The translations under genes and the position numbers were made by a program. DNA of 43,654 nt. Origin: Desulfonema limicola (lineage in GTDB: Bacteria; Desulfobacterota; Desulfobacteria; Desulfobacterales; RPRI01). The DNA lies in assembly GCA_020723255.1 (NCBI GenBank), contig DYJH01000007.1, forward strand, positions 1-43,654. Reading direction: 5' to 3'. This document shows positions 21,115 through 28,455 of the stretch, one piece after another (the first letter of the stretch is position 1; every line of letters starts with the position of its first letter). Below the pieces are notes generated by a model that was given only the letters and a program-made list of their open reading frames with translations, was not told the origin of the DNA and did no database searches.

Positions 21115-21201
21115 ATACTTTTCTCCTAACATATGTCAAGATATCTCAAATTTATCATATCGTTTTTTTAGTCAGTCACTTATTTCAACAATTGATCATG
21201 A

Positions 21202-21408
21202 TTAGTCATATGATATTGAAAATGTTTCATATTCTGAATAGTTATTTGAACATGATATAATACCGGCTATATCAGTCTGCAATTGGTTCAATATTTTGCA
21301 ATCATCGAAACAATCTGGAAGGTTATTCTGAAATTTGCAATCTCTGCAGGGACTTTTTTTAAGATGTCCGGTATAGCAATCAAGTTTTTTTAAGCATGAA
21401 ATATCCAT
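21202..21408 (-). CDS. Small cysteine-rich protein (68 aa), function unknown
   Basis: The start is well supported: GGAGG lies five bases before the ATG on the minus strand. The predicted protein is soluble with no signal peptide. It has seven cysteines: C5, C11, C21, C24, C33, C37 and C53. They include CRDC (21-24) and CFDDC (33-37), and H15 lies between the first pair and CRDC. The spacing suggests a metal-binding or iron-sulfur-type module, but I do not recognise the family. The C-terminal 20 residues are polar and serine/tyrosine-rich. The gene ends about 100 bp before the uppP start. It is preceded by a 567-bp region with palindromes that may control it. Confidence 0.65.
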   Translation of the reverse strand: MDISCLKKLDCYTGHLKKSPCRDCKFQNNLPDCFDDCKILNQLQTDIAGIISCSNNYSEYETFSISYD

Positions 21409-21494
21409 TTAGCCCTCCATCAATAACAGAAATTTTATTGCATATATATAATGACTTAAACCAGATCCATATTAGAACTAAGCTGGACAATCTG

Positions 21495-21545
21495 AATATT
21501 ACAATCAAATTGTAATATTTTAATTATAATTGTAGTATTGCAATT
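21495..21545. promoter_or_regulatory. Operator-like palindrome array with embedded TATAAT
   Basis: AATATTACAAT-caa-ATTGTAATATT (21495-21519) is a perfect inverted repeat with 11-bp arms. The right arm is repeated as ATTGTAGTATT at 21529-21539, exactly 20 bp on, about two helical turns. That second unit is itself part of an imperfect palindrome closing with CAATT. A consensus -10 TATAAT lies at 21525-21530 on the plus strand between the units, although no matching -35 is seen. The array is about 90 bp upstream of the cysteine-rich gene. It looks like a binding site for a dimeric regulator; the regulator is unknown. Confidence 0.5.
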
Positions 21546-21575
21546 TTCTTGCCATCATTTTACATAAAAACAACT

Positions 21576-21633
21576 GGCTGCTATTATTTTTAAAATGATA
21601 GCGGCCAACCGGAATCAAGCCGGTTGGCCGCTA
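21576..21633. other. Two mutually exclusive hairpins (alternative pairing)
   Basis: Segment 21576-21589 can pair with 21593-21606 (14 pairs, two of them G-U). Segment 21599-21612 can pair perfectly with 21620-21633 (14 bp, loop AATCAAG). The shared bases 21599-21606 make the two folds exclusive on the plus strand. The second stem is followed at once by TAAGGAGG (21632-21639). Read on the minus strand, the strong hairpin is followed by TCATTTT and could instead terminate the transcript leaving ccsA about 340 bases upstream. Confidence 0.55.
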
Positions 21634-21975
21634 AGGAGGAAAGAAGAAGTATTTTGGGGCTTGTTATGAATATAAGCAAATATCTTGCCATCCGATCTAT
21701 TGTTGTTCGTAGCTGTTATATATTTACCATAAAACAAAATAGTTATGAACAGTTATTTCTTTTTTTTTGTTATTAATGAACATTTCTTATAATTCATATC
21801 ACCCATATAAAGTTCAGAAATTTGAACCCATATTTTTAATTATTGATGTAATGCCCTATTATTTAAGAAATTATTTGCTTTCATTATTTTGAACCGGGTT
21901 ATGAACTTTATTTGCAGATCATTGATCTCTTCTTAATAGCTAACGGAGAAAGGCCAGTTGCAAACCCACGAAAGG

Positions 21976-22812
21976 TTAACGACCGTAACTATGCAACCCG
22001 GAAAGTAGATTTACACCAAAATATGTAAAAAGCACTGCTATAAAACCTATAATTGAAAGATATGCAAGACGTTTTCCATGCCATCCTCTCATAAATCGTG
22101 CGTGAAGAAGTGTTGCATAAATGAACCAAGTAATAAGAGACCATGTTTCCTTGGGATCCCATCCCCAATACCTGCCCCATGCCGAGTTTGCCCAAACTGC
22201 GCCTGTAATTATCCCTGCTGAAAGAAACAGAAAACCAAACATTATCATCTGGTGCGATAGTTCATCCATTATATGCAAATCAGGAAACAGCTTTATAAAC
22301 GGGACTTTTCCTTGCGAATCTTTTTGCTTAAGAAGAAACATAATTCCAAGTCCAAAGGCTATTGCAAATGCCGCATAACCTATAAAACATGTGATAACAT
22401 GGGCAATCAGCCAGTTGCTTTTCAATGCCGGCATAAGCGGCTGAATCCTGTCGCTTATATTCGGAGAAAGAGAAGCATATGCCATTGCAAGAAAAGCAAG
22501 GGGGGTTGTAAAGGCTCCAAGCGATCTGTTCGCATAAGTTTTTTCAACAACAAGATATATTGCAACTATAACAAGTGAAAAGAAAACCAGGGATTCGTAT
22601 AAATTTGAAAGCGGGGCATGGCCTATTCCAAACCTGTATGATTCTATCCATCTCATTATAATTCCGCCTGTATTTCCAGCAATGCCGGCAAGACAAGTCC
22701 ATGTTCCTGTTTTTCCGAAGAACGGCTTTTTAAAAACTACTGAAACTATATAAAAAAATGCTGCAAATCCGTATATGAAAGTAGTAAGAGACAACAATAT
22801 TGAACTGTTCAT
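21976..22812 (-). CDS. ccsA: Cytochrome c biogenesis protein CcsA/CcsB (System II heme handling)
   Basis: This multi-pass membrane protein of the System II pathway brings heme to the periplasm and, with ResB, ligates it to CxxCH motifs of apocytochrome c. The tryptophan-rich signature WGRYWGWDPKETWSLITW is near residue 215. Flanking histidines are visible, for example in LIAHVITCFIGYAAF and TLLHARFMRGWHGKR. About eight hydrophobic segments fill the 278 residues, which is a normal size. It starts five bases after the resB stop, and its ribosome-binding site (GAGGA) lies in the last codons of resB. The family is named CcsA or CcsB depending on the source. Confidence 0.95.
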   Translation of the reverse strand: MNSSILLSLTTFIYGFAAFFYIVSVVFKKPFFGKTGTWTCLAGIAGNTGGIIMRWIESYRFGIGHAPLSNLYESLVFFSLVIVAIYLVVEKTYANRSLGAFTTPLAFLAMAYASLSPNISDRIQPLMPALKSNWLIAHVITCFIGYAAFAIAFGLGIMFLLKQKDSQGKVPFIKLFPDLHIMDELSHQMIMFGFLFLSAGIITGAVWANSAWGRYWGWDPKETWSLITWFIYATLLHARFMRGWHGKRLAYLSIIGFIAVLFTYFGVNLLSGLHSYGR

Positions 22813-22817
22813 TAAAT

Positions 22818-24191
22818 TTATCCTCTTATTGTATCAGACAGCAATTTATTAAGTTTTTTTGTTCTGGCTTCCATTCCTGTTATACTTTTATTAGAAATCC
22901 CAGCAACTATAACAATGCTTTTTCCCTTCTTCTTAACAACCTCGACACAAAATCTGATGTGAGATATAAAAAAAGTAATAAAGCATCCTATTATCATCAT
23001 TATAAATCCACTGTAAACAACAGGAACCCCAGGATCTTTTGTTACCTGAAGACCTGTATAATAAAGCTGTTCAGTATCTTCAGGCGATATTACGATCGAA
23101 CCCATTCTCATCTTATCAAAGCCGGAAAAATTAATAGGCAGAATCACTTCTTCAGGCTCACCATTTGGTGGAGTCAAAGTTCCCGCAAAAGCCTCTCCAA
23201 GGTTATGTCCTCTGAAATTGTAGGAATGCAAATATTTATTCAAAGTAAATTTTCCGAATGTTCCAGGAAGATCGATTTGTTCCCCTAAGGATATTTTTTT
23301 TCTTAATGCAGTTCCGGTGTTACGATCAGTAAAACTTAGCGTTATGTTTTCAGGCTGCATTGCCCCATAGCTTGACTGGAAAATATTGATTCCCCTGTAG
23401 CGGAGAGGGTCATTTACAATTACATTTTTTGTTAGAACCGGTTTGCCGTTTTCAAGAATAGTAAGCGCGGAACGGTATTCTTTCGGCATCCCGGATTCAT
23501 AGAAGGCCACGTTAAAATCATCGCACCTGATTTCAAAATCAAGAGGCTGACCGGCGCCTGTGTTTCTTAATATTACGTTCTTTACACTCTTCCCCTCAGG
23601 TATAATCACTGAGCCGTCAAATCCGAAATATGAGCCTATTAATCCGCCGATAAGAAGCAAAATCACGCTAAAATGCACTGCATAAACTCCAAGTTTTGTC
23701 CAACGTCCTTTTTCAGCATAAATTATAAACCCATTATCTCTATCTTGCATATTAGTATATTTAAATAATTTTGATAATAGGGGAAGAAAAAGAGTTTTAA
23801 GTTCATGGGGAGTACAAGAGGCAGTAAATTCTTCCTTGCATGAGTTTTTTAATTTGGCAATATCAAAAGAAGGGGTTTTTTTAAAAATTACTTTCCATGT
23901 TGAAGAAAGGCGGTCAATTGAACATACGATAATATTTGCTGCCAGAAAAAATATCAGAAACTGGAACCACCAGGAATGGTACATATCGAAGATGCTGAGA
24001 ACTCTAAATATTCTGTAAAGAAACTCTCCGTACCTTAAGGAATCTGCTGAAGGACTTTCATTCTGAGGTATTACTGTTCCTATAATACAGGTAAGAGCAA
24101 TAATTATAAGCAGAGTTACGGTAAGTTTTACAGAGGCAAAAAATTTCCATAACCGGTTTGATGGACTATCAGAGTTTTTGTTTTTTTTCAT
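22818..24191 (-). CDS. resB: Cytochrome c biogenesis protein ResB (Ccs1)
   Basis: This is the System II partner of CcsA, thought to hold apocytochrome and help ligate heme. It has the ResB layout. There is a first membrane segment near residues 18-40 (VKLTVTLLIIIALTCIIGTV), a second near 70-92 and a third near 165-185 (VYAVHFSVILLLIGGLIG). A large periplasmic domain follows, and a last segment lies near 390-412 (VVYSGFIMMIIGCFITFF). The 457-residue length is normal. The ATG overlaps the 3' end of the M16 peptidase gene by 23 bases, and ccsA follows immediately, so the three genes form one operon. Confidence 0.94.
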   Translation of the reverse strand: MKKNKNSDSPSNRLWKFFASVKLTVTLLIIIALTCIIGTVIPQNESPSADSLRYGEFLYRIFRVLSIFDMYHSWWFQFLIFFLAANIIVCSIDRLSSTWKVIFKKTPSFDIAKLKNSCKEEFTASCTPHELKTLFLPLLSKLFKYTNMQDRDNGFIIYAEKGRWTKLGVYAVHFSVILLLIGGLIGSYFGFDGSVIIPEGKSVKNVILRNTGAGQPLDFEIRCDDFNVAFYESGMPKEYRSALTILENGKPVLTKNVIVNDPLRYRGINIFQSSYGAMQPENITLSFTDRNTGTALRKKISLGEQIDLPGTFGKFTLNKYLHSYNFRGHNLGEAFAGTLTPPNGEPEEVILPINFSGFDKMRMGSIVISPEDTEQLYYTGLQVTKDPGVPVVYSGFIMMIIGCFITFFISHIRFCVEVVKKKGKSIVIVAGISNKSITGMEARTKKLNKLLSDTIRG

Positions 24192-27099
24192 CAGATAAAG
24201 AACCTTTGGCGGGCTTTATAGTGATTAATGCAGACCTTGAATTAACAAGATATTGTTTTGCAAGAGCAGAAAGCTCATCAGCAGTTATTGATTCATAATC
24301 TTTTCTCAAATTTCTAGCCCACTCTATTTGCTGAGGATATTTTTGCGATTCTGTCAATACGCTTAGCCAGTAACGATTATTTCTCACCATATCTTTTATT
24401 CTTGTTAATATCGGTTCGAGCGACCTTTTAATCTCCTCTTTATCAACACCGTTTTTTGTAATAGCTGAAGCAATATTTTTTATTTTATTTTCTACTGCTG
24501 CAGACTCTATAGGATTTACATCGGCTTTCGCAAACAAAATACCATACCCAGTATATATCCTGCTTGGGTCATTATATGCAAAATATGAATAAGAAGCTCC
24601 CATGCTGTCTCTTACCTCTTGTCGGATTCTTTCGGAAAAGATTTCAGAAAGAACATTAAAACGCCGTGTTTTTTCAATATTCCAGATATCTTCCGTCAGA
24701 TATGCCGCAACGACAGAGCCTTTATTTATTTCCGTTTCCACATCTATATCAATAGATTCTCGTGCTGGAAAATTTATATGAACTGATCTATTCGGTTTTA
24801 AATCGGATGCTCTTTCCGGCAGGCTGCCAAAGTAAAGACCGGCAAGCTCTATAACTCTATCCTCGTTAAAATCCCCCACCACAGAAATTTCTATAGGATT
24901 ATTTTTAAATTTGGAACCAATCCAGGAAATAACATTATCCAATGATAATTTTTTCAGTTTTTCGGGTGCAGGAAAGCCGAAACGCGTATCATTTCCGGCA
25001 AGAAAACGTTCACCGTAAAGTGACATAGCGCCATCTATTGAACCTGAAAGCTCCTTATGTTTTTGGTTTAATCTTTCCATTGAAAGCAGATATGATTCTT
25101 TTCTGAATCCGGGATCCATAAGTTTTGCATAAAAAAGCTGGAAAAGAAGTTCTACTTCATCCGATACTGTTTTACCTTTTAGGAGAAAACGTCCGTTTTC
25201 AACTTTAAAAGAAACTTCCGTGCTTTTTCCTGCAAGAGCTCTGTCCAATTCATCCTTGTCCAGATTGCCAAGCCCACTCTCGTTAACAACCTCTTCGGAA
25301 AGCAAAGAAATACCCTCCAAAGTTTCAGGCTCTTCTGAACGTCCGGAACCGAAAGAAATATTTGCTATGATTTCGTTTGCCTCAAAATCAGTCTTTTTCA
25401 GATTGAGACGAATTTTGTTTTCAAAATTTGTTTGGACAATACCAAGGTCGGAAATAATTTCTTTCTGTTTAATCTTGCCCTGTGATCCAGGTTTGGAAAG
25501 ATATGGGAAACAAACCGGTTCGGCCTCAATATTCTTTGGTATTTCTGCCGAGATGCTTTTTTCATATACTTTAGCTATCTGCTCTTTAGGTTCTAAGACA
25601 CCGCTAATCCGTGCATTTCCGGTGACAATCACAAATCTATGATCCGGTTTCCATGTGTTTTTAAATGAATCGTTTAGATCCTTTACCGAAATAGAGTTTA
25701 ATATGGCAGTATAAAACAGCTCTTCCTGTAAGGGAGATTGAAATACATTATTATTGTTTAAATCCTTAACTATCTCATTCGCAAGCATTTTGCTGTCTCT
25801 TGTAGATAACTGCTTGACGGCATTTGAAAGCATTGCTGCAAAATCCTTTTTTACCCTTTCAAATTCCGGTTGTGTAAAACCGTTTTCAAAAGCACTTCTT
25901 AATGTCTGCTCAATGGCAGATAATGATTTTCCCCAGTTTTCAGGATTGCAATCGGCTGAAATATAGGCATATCGAATATAGTTAAGAAAAATTCCTGAAC
26001 CGACGGAAGCAGAAGTAAATGAGGCCTTGTTTTTTGTCACCATGGCCTCAAGCCTGTTACGTACAATATTATCTGCCACTTTTGCAATAAATCGCTTTTT
26101 TCGAACCTCTGAAGTCTCTATTACTTTTTCAACTTTACTAACAACTTCAATGCTTACCGTTGTATTTCCTTCATCTTTTTCATAATGGTAAAATGGAATG
26201 ATTCCTTTATGATTTATTTTTCCAAATAAAGGAGCTTTTTTCGACGGCGCCATAGGAGCTATATTGGAAAATTTTTCTTTAATAAGTTCATCCGCTGTTT
26301 TAAGATCAAAATCTCCCACCATTACAAGAACTATATTTTCGGGTCTGTACCAGGCTTGATAAAAATCTTTTAGTTGTTTGCTTGTCATATTTTCAATTGT
26401 TTTTTCCTCACCTATAGGCAGCCTTTTTGAAATTATTGAATCCGGAAACTTGAACTTCATTGTCGAAACAAAGGTGCGGTACGATGAGGAGTCTCTTGAT
26501 CTTTTTTCTGCAAGAACAACCCGTTTTTCTCTTTTTACTTCCGAATCAAGTATGAGAGCGCCTCTGATAAAATCTTCAGATATAAGAAGGCCTTTATCAA
26601 GGTTCTCTCTTTTCCCGTCGGGCAGAAGAATTTCATAAACCGTTTCGGTAAATCCTGTATGAGCATTGGCATCTGGTCCGAAGTCCATTCCCATATCCTG
26701 AAAATATTTCACAAGCTCTCCAGGCTTAAAATGTGTAGAGCCGCAAAAAAGCATATGTTCAAGGTAATGCGCCAAGCCCAGCTCATTATCTTCTTCCTGA
26801 ATAGAACCTGTCTGAATATTAATACATATATTCACTCTGTTCCTGGGTTCATGATTCTTCATAAGCACATATCTGAATCCATTGGAAAGACTTTTGTAGC
26901 TAACAGCCGGGTCAGGTTTAAGATCGCTTTGTTCATGAGGCCAAAGAGGGGTTGATATGTTTTTTCCGGGTAATGATGTGTCAGAGCCGAAATATTTTGC
27001 GATACAGCTTTCTGAATAGCCGTAAAAGAAAAGCAAGAAACAAATAAAAAAATATAATATTTTGAAACGATTATTTTTAATTAACTGTTTTGTCGTCAT
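24169..27099 (-). CDS. M16-family (pitrilysin/insulinase-like) zinc metallopeptidase
   Basis: This is a large secreted zinc protease of the two-halves M16 type. An N-terminal hydrophobic segment (about 13-28, ILYFFICFLLFFYGYS) suggests a signal peptide or lipid-free anchor, which would place it in the periplasm. The inverted zinc motif HxxEH is H111-Y-L-E114-H115 in GLAHYLEHMLFCGSTHF. The second half carries the usual substrate-contact region (SERIRQEVRDSMGASYSYFAY). At 976 residues it resembles full-length pitrilysin-like enzymes. It is first in an operon with resB and ccsA. Whether it serves cytochrome assembly quality control is inference only. Confidence 0.93.
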   Translation of the reverse strand: MTTKQLIKNNRFKILYFFICFLLFFYGYSESCIAKYFGSDTSLPGKNISTPLWPHEQSDLKPDPAVSYKSLSNGFRYVLMKNHEPRNRVNICINIQTGSIQEEDNELGLAHYLEHMLFCGSTHFKPGELVKYFQDMGMDFGPDANAHTGFTETVYEILLPDGKRENLDKGLLISEDFIRGALILDSEVKREKRVVLAEKRSRDSSSYRTFVSTMKFKFPDSIISKRLPIGEEKTIENMTSKQLKDFYQAWYRPENIVLVMVGDFDLKTADELIKEKFSNIAPMAPSKKAPLFGKINHKGIIPFYHYEKDEGNTTVSIEVVSKVEKVIETSEVRKKRFIAKVADNIVRNRLEAMVTKNKASFTSASVGSGIFLNYIRYAYISADCNPENWGKSLSAIEQTLRSAFENGFTQPEFERVKKDFAAMLSNAVKQLSTRDSKMLANEIVKDLNNNNVFQSPLQEELFYTAILNSISVKDLNDSFKNTWKPDHRFVIVTGNARISGVLEPKEQIAKVYEKSISAEIPKNIEAEPVCFPYLSKPGSQGKIKQKEIISDLGIVQTNFENKIRLNLKKTDFEANEIIANISFGSGRSEEPETLEGISLLSEEVVNESGLGNLDKDELDRALAGKSTEVSFKVENGRFLLKGKTVSDEVELLFQLFYAKLMDPGFRKESYLLSMERLNQKHKELSGSIDGAMSLYGERFLAGNDTRFGFPAPEKLKKLSLDNVISWIGSKFKNNPIEISVVGDFNEDRVIELAGLYFGSLPERASDLKPNRSVHINFPARESIDIDVETEINKGSVVAAYLTEDIWNIEKTRRFNVLSEIFSERIRQEVRDSMGASYSYFAYNDPSRIYTGYGILFAKADVNPIESAAVENKIKNIASAITKNGVDKEEIKRSLEPILTRIKDMVRNNRYWLSVLTESQKYPQQIEWARNLRKDYESITADELSALAKQYLVNSRSALITIKPAKGSLSDEKKQKL

Positions 27100-27345
27100 T
27101 TAAGTCAAAGCCTTGTAATGCTACTTGCCATAAGAAATTATTTTTCAAAATAATCATTTTTTTATGCTTGAATGATGAAGCCCTTTCTGCCATAAATGCC
27201 CAAGTCTTGAGGCGTTGTCGACCTGATTTATCGTGATCAACGTATGATCCTTTGCTTTTATGTCATTTTTTATGGAATATAATAATGACGAGTTGGCAAT
27301 AAGTCAAAGTTTAGAACAAAATATTAATCTAACTATCTTTTTCAC

Positions 27346-28455
27346 ATGCATAAATCTAAGCCGGAATCTGCTGCAATAAGTGAAAATCTGGAAAGAAAAA
27401 TTCTTCATGGCCTTGCCCTTGAATGGGAAACAGCCAGGTATCTTATTGATTTAAAATACCGTAAATATCTTCAAATGCCGGCATTTTGTTTGAAAGATAT
27501 GAAAACAAGGCTGGGATACTGGTCAAGTGAAAAAAGTGAGATTTGCATAAACCGTGATATCGCATTATCCCGAAATTGGGATTTTATTAAAAAAATTCTG
27601 CTTCACGAAATGGCTCATCAGGTTGCACAACAAATATTTGGATCAGACACAGAAATCCCTCATGGGCATTTATTTAAAAAAGCCTGTTATATCCTACGGG
27701 CCGATTACAGGGCCTCGGAAAATTTAAACACAACTAATAATAATATCGAACCAGATGATCACGCAACAACAATAATGCTTCGCATAAAAAAACTATTTGC
27801 TCTTGCCGAAAGCAGCAACCGGAATGAAGCCGAATCCGCTATGAAAAAAGCGCATGAACTGGTTGCAAAATATAACATTGAAATAATTGGAAACAATGCA
27901 AACCGCAATTTTTCAAGTATATCTGTTGGCGTTTCCGCCCTCCGCCATTCAAAGGAAGATTATTTTCTTGCAGGGTTGCTCAGGGAATATTATTTCGTCT
28001 GGACTATTTGGGCGCCGGCATATATTATTGAGAAAGAGAGAATGGGTCGAGTACTTGAACTTTCAGGAACAAAAGATAATATTGATATAGCATCCTATAT
28101 CTATGATTTCATAAAACATTACATTGACGTCAGGTGGCTTGAATACAACAAAAGCAAGCAACTTAACCGCAGTCGCAAAACGGATTTCGCTACAGGCATA
28201 ATCAAAGGCTTCAGCTCAAAATTGAAAGCCAGTGCCGGAAGCAAAAATCAATCGATCAATGCTCTTGTAAAAACCGGAGATCCTCTTCTCAACAAATATA
28301 TAAAATACAGGTATCCCCATATTGTCAATATCTCAACCCGAAGCTCAACTTGTGATGTAAAAGTTCTTCAGGATGGAATTAGTATGGGAAAAAATCTTAT
28401 AATTTCAAAAGGGATAACAAAAACAAATGATAAAGAAAGAATTCTTATCGAGTAA
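27346..28455 (+). CDS. SprT-like zinc metallopeptidase fused to a DUF2786 domain
   Basis: Residues about 20-120 form a SprT-like metalloprotease domain with H87-E-M-A-H91 and a further histidine pair at H106/H108 (PHGHLFKKAC). This is the arrangement of SprT/Spartan zinc proteases, which in eukaryotes act on DNA-protein crosslinks. Residues about 142-182 match DUF2786 (RIKKLFALAESSNRNEAESA followed by HELVAKYNI). The remaining 180 residues are of the kind that accompany DUF2786. There is no signal peptide. No clear ribosome-binding site precedes the ATG. The last 51 bases overlap the end of the convergent kinase gene. The function is unknown; DNA-linked proteolysis is a guess from the first domain. 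Confidence 0.85.
   Translation: MHKSKPESAAISENLERKILHGLALEWETARYLIDLKYRKYLQMPAFCLKDMKTRLGYWSSEKSEICINRDIALSRNWDFIKKILLHEMAHQVAQQIFGSDTEIPHGHLFKKACYILRADYRASENLNTTNNNIEPDDHATTIMLRIKKLFALAESSNRNEAESAMKKAHELVAKYNIEIIGNNANRNFSSISVGVSALRHSKEDYFLAGLLREYYFVWTIWAPAYIIEKERMGRVLELSGTKDNIDIASYIYDFIKHYIDVRWLEYNKSKQLNRSRKTDFATGIIKGFSSKLKASAGSKNQSINALVKTGDPLLNKYIKYRYPHIVNISTRSSTCDVKVLQDGISMGKNLIISKGITKTNDKERILIE

Larger units (their letters stand above)
21409..21975. other. 567-bp gene-free region with operator-like palindromes and hairpins
   Basis: No protein-coding gene is supported here. The left part (21495-21545) holds tandem palindromes. 21576-21633 holds two overlapping hairpins followed by TAAGGAGG. 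The remainder to the ccsA stop is AT-rich. It includes a T-run at 21759-21768 without a convincing stem. A 36-codon ORF (21666-21776, plus strand) lies downstream of TAAGGAGG, but the spacing to its ATG is too long to call it. Confidence 0.6.

Noticed and set aside
21666-21776. 36-codon plus-strand ORF downstream of TAAGGAGG
   Set aside because: The ATG is about 26 bases from the ribosome-binding site and the alternative TTG about 14; the peptide is low-complexity at its end (LFLFFCY). Not enough to call a gene, though noted with the hairpin finding.
21938-22005. GEMM (cyclic di-GMP) riboswitch-like string GCAAACC...GAAAGG after ACGGAGAAAGGC on the plus strand
   Set aside because: The spacing between GGC and GCAAACC is wrong, and the conserved GGGACGCAAAGCC half is absent. 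It runs into the antisense of ccsA and has no plus-strand gene to control. A small three-way fold is possible but unsupported.
27138-27161. ATTATTTT-tc-AAAATAAT followed by a T-run
   Set aside because: The stem contains only A-T pairs and there is no plus-strand gene upstream to terminate; expected by chance in an AT-rich gap.
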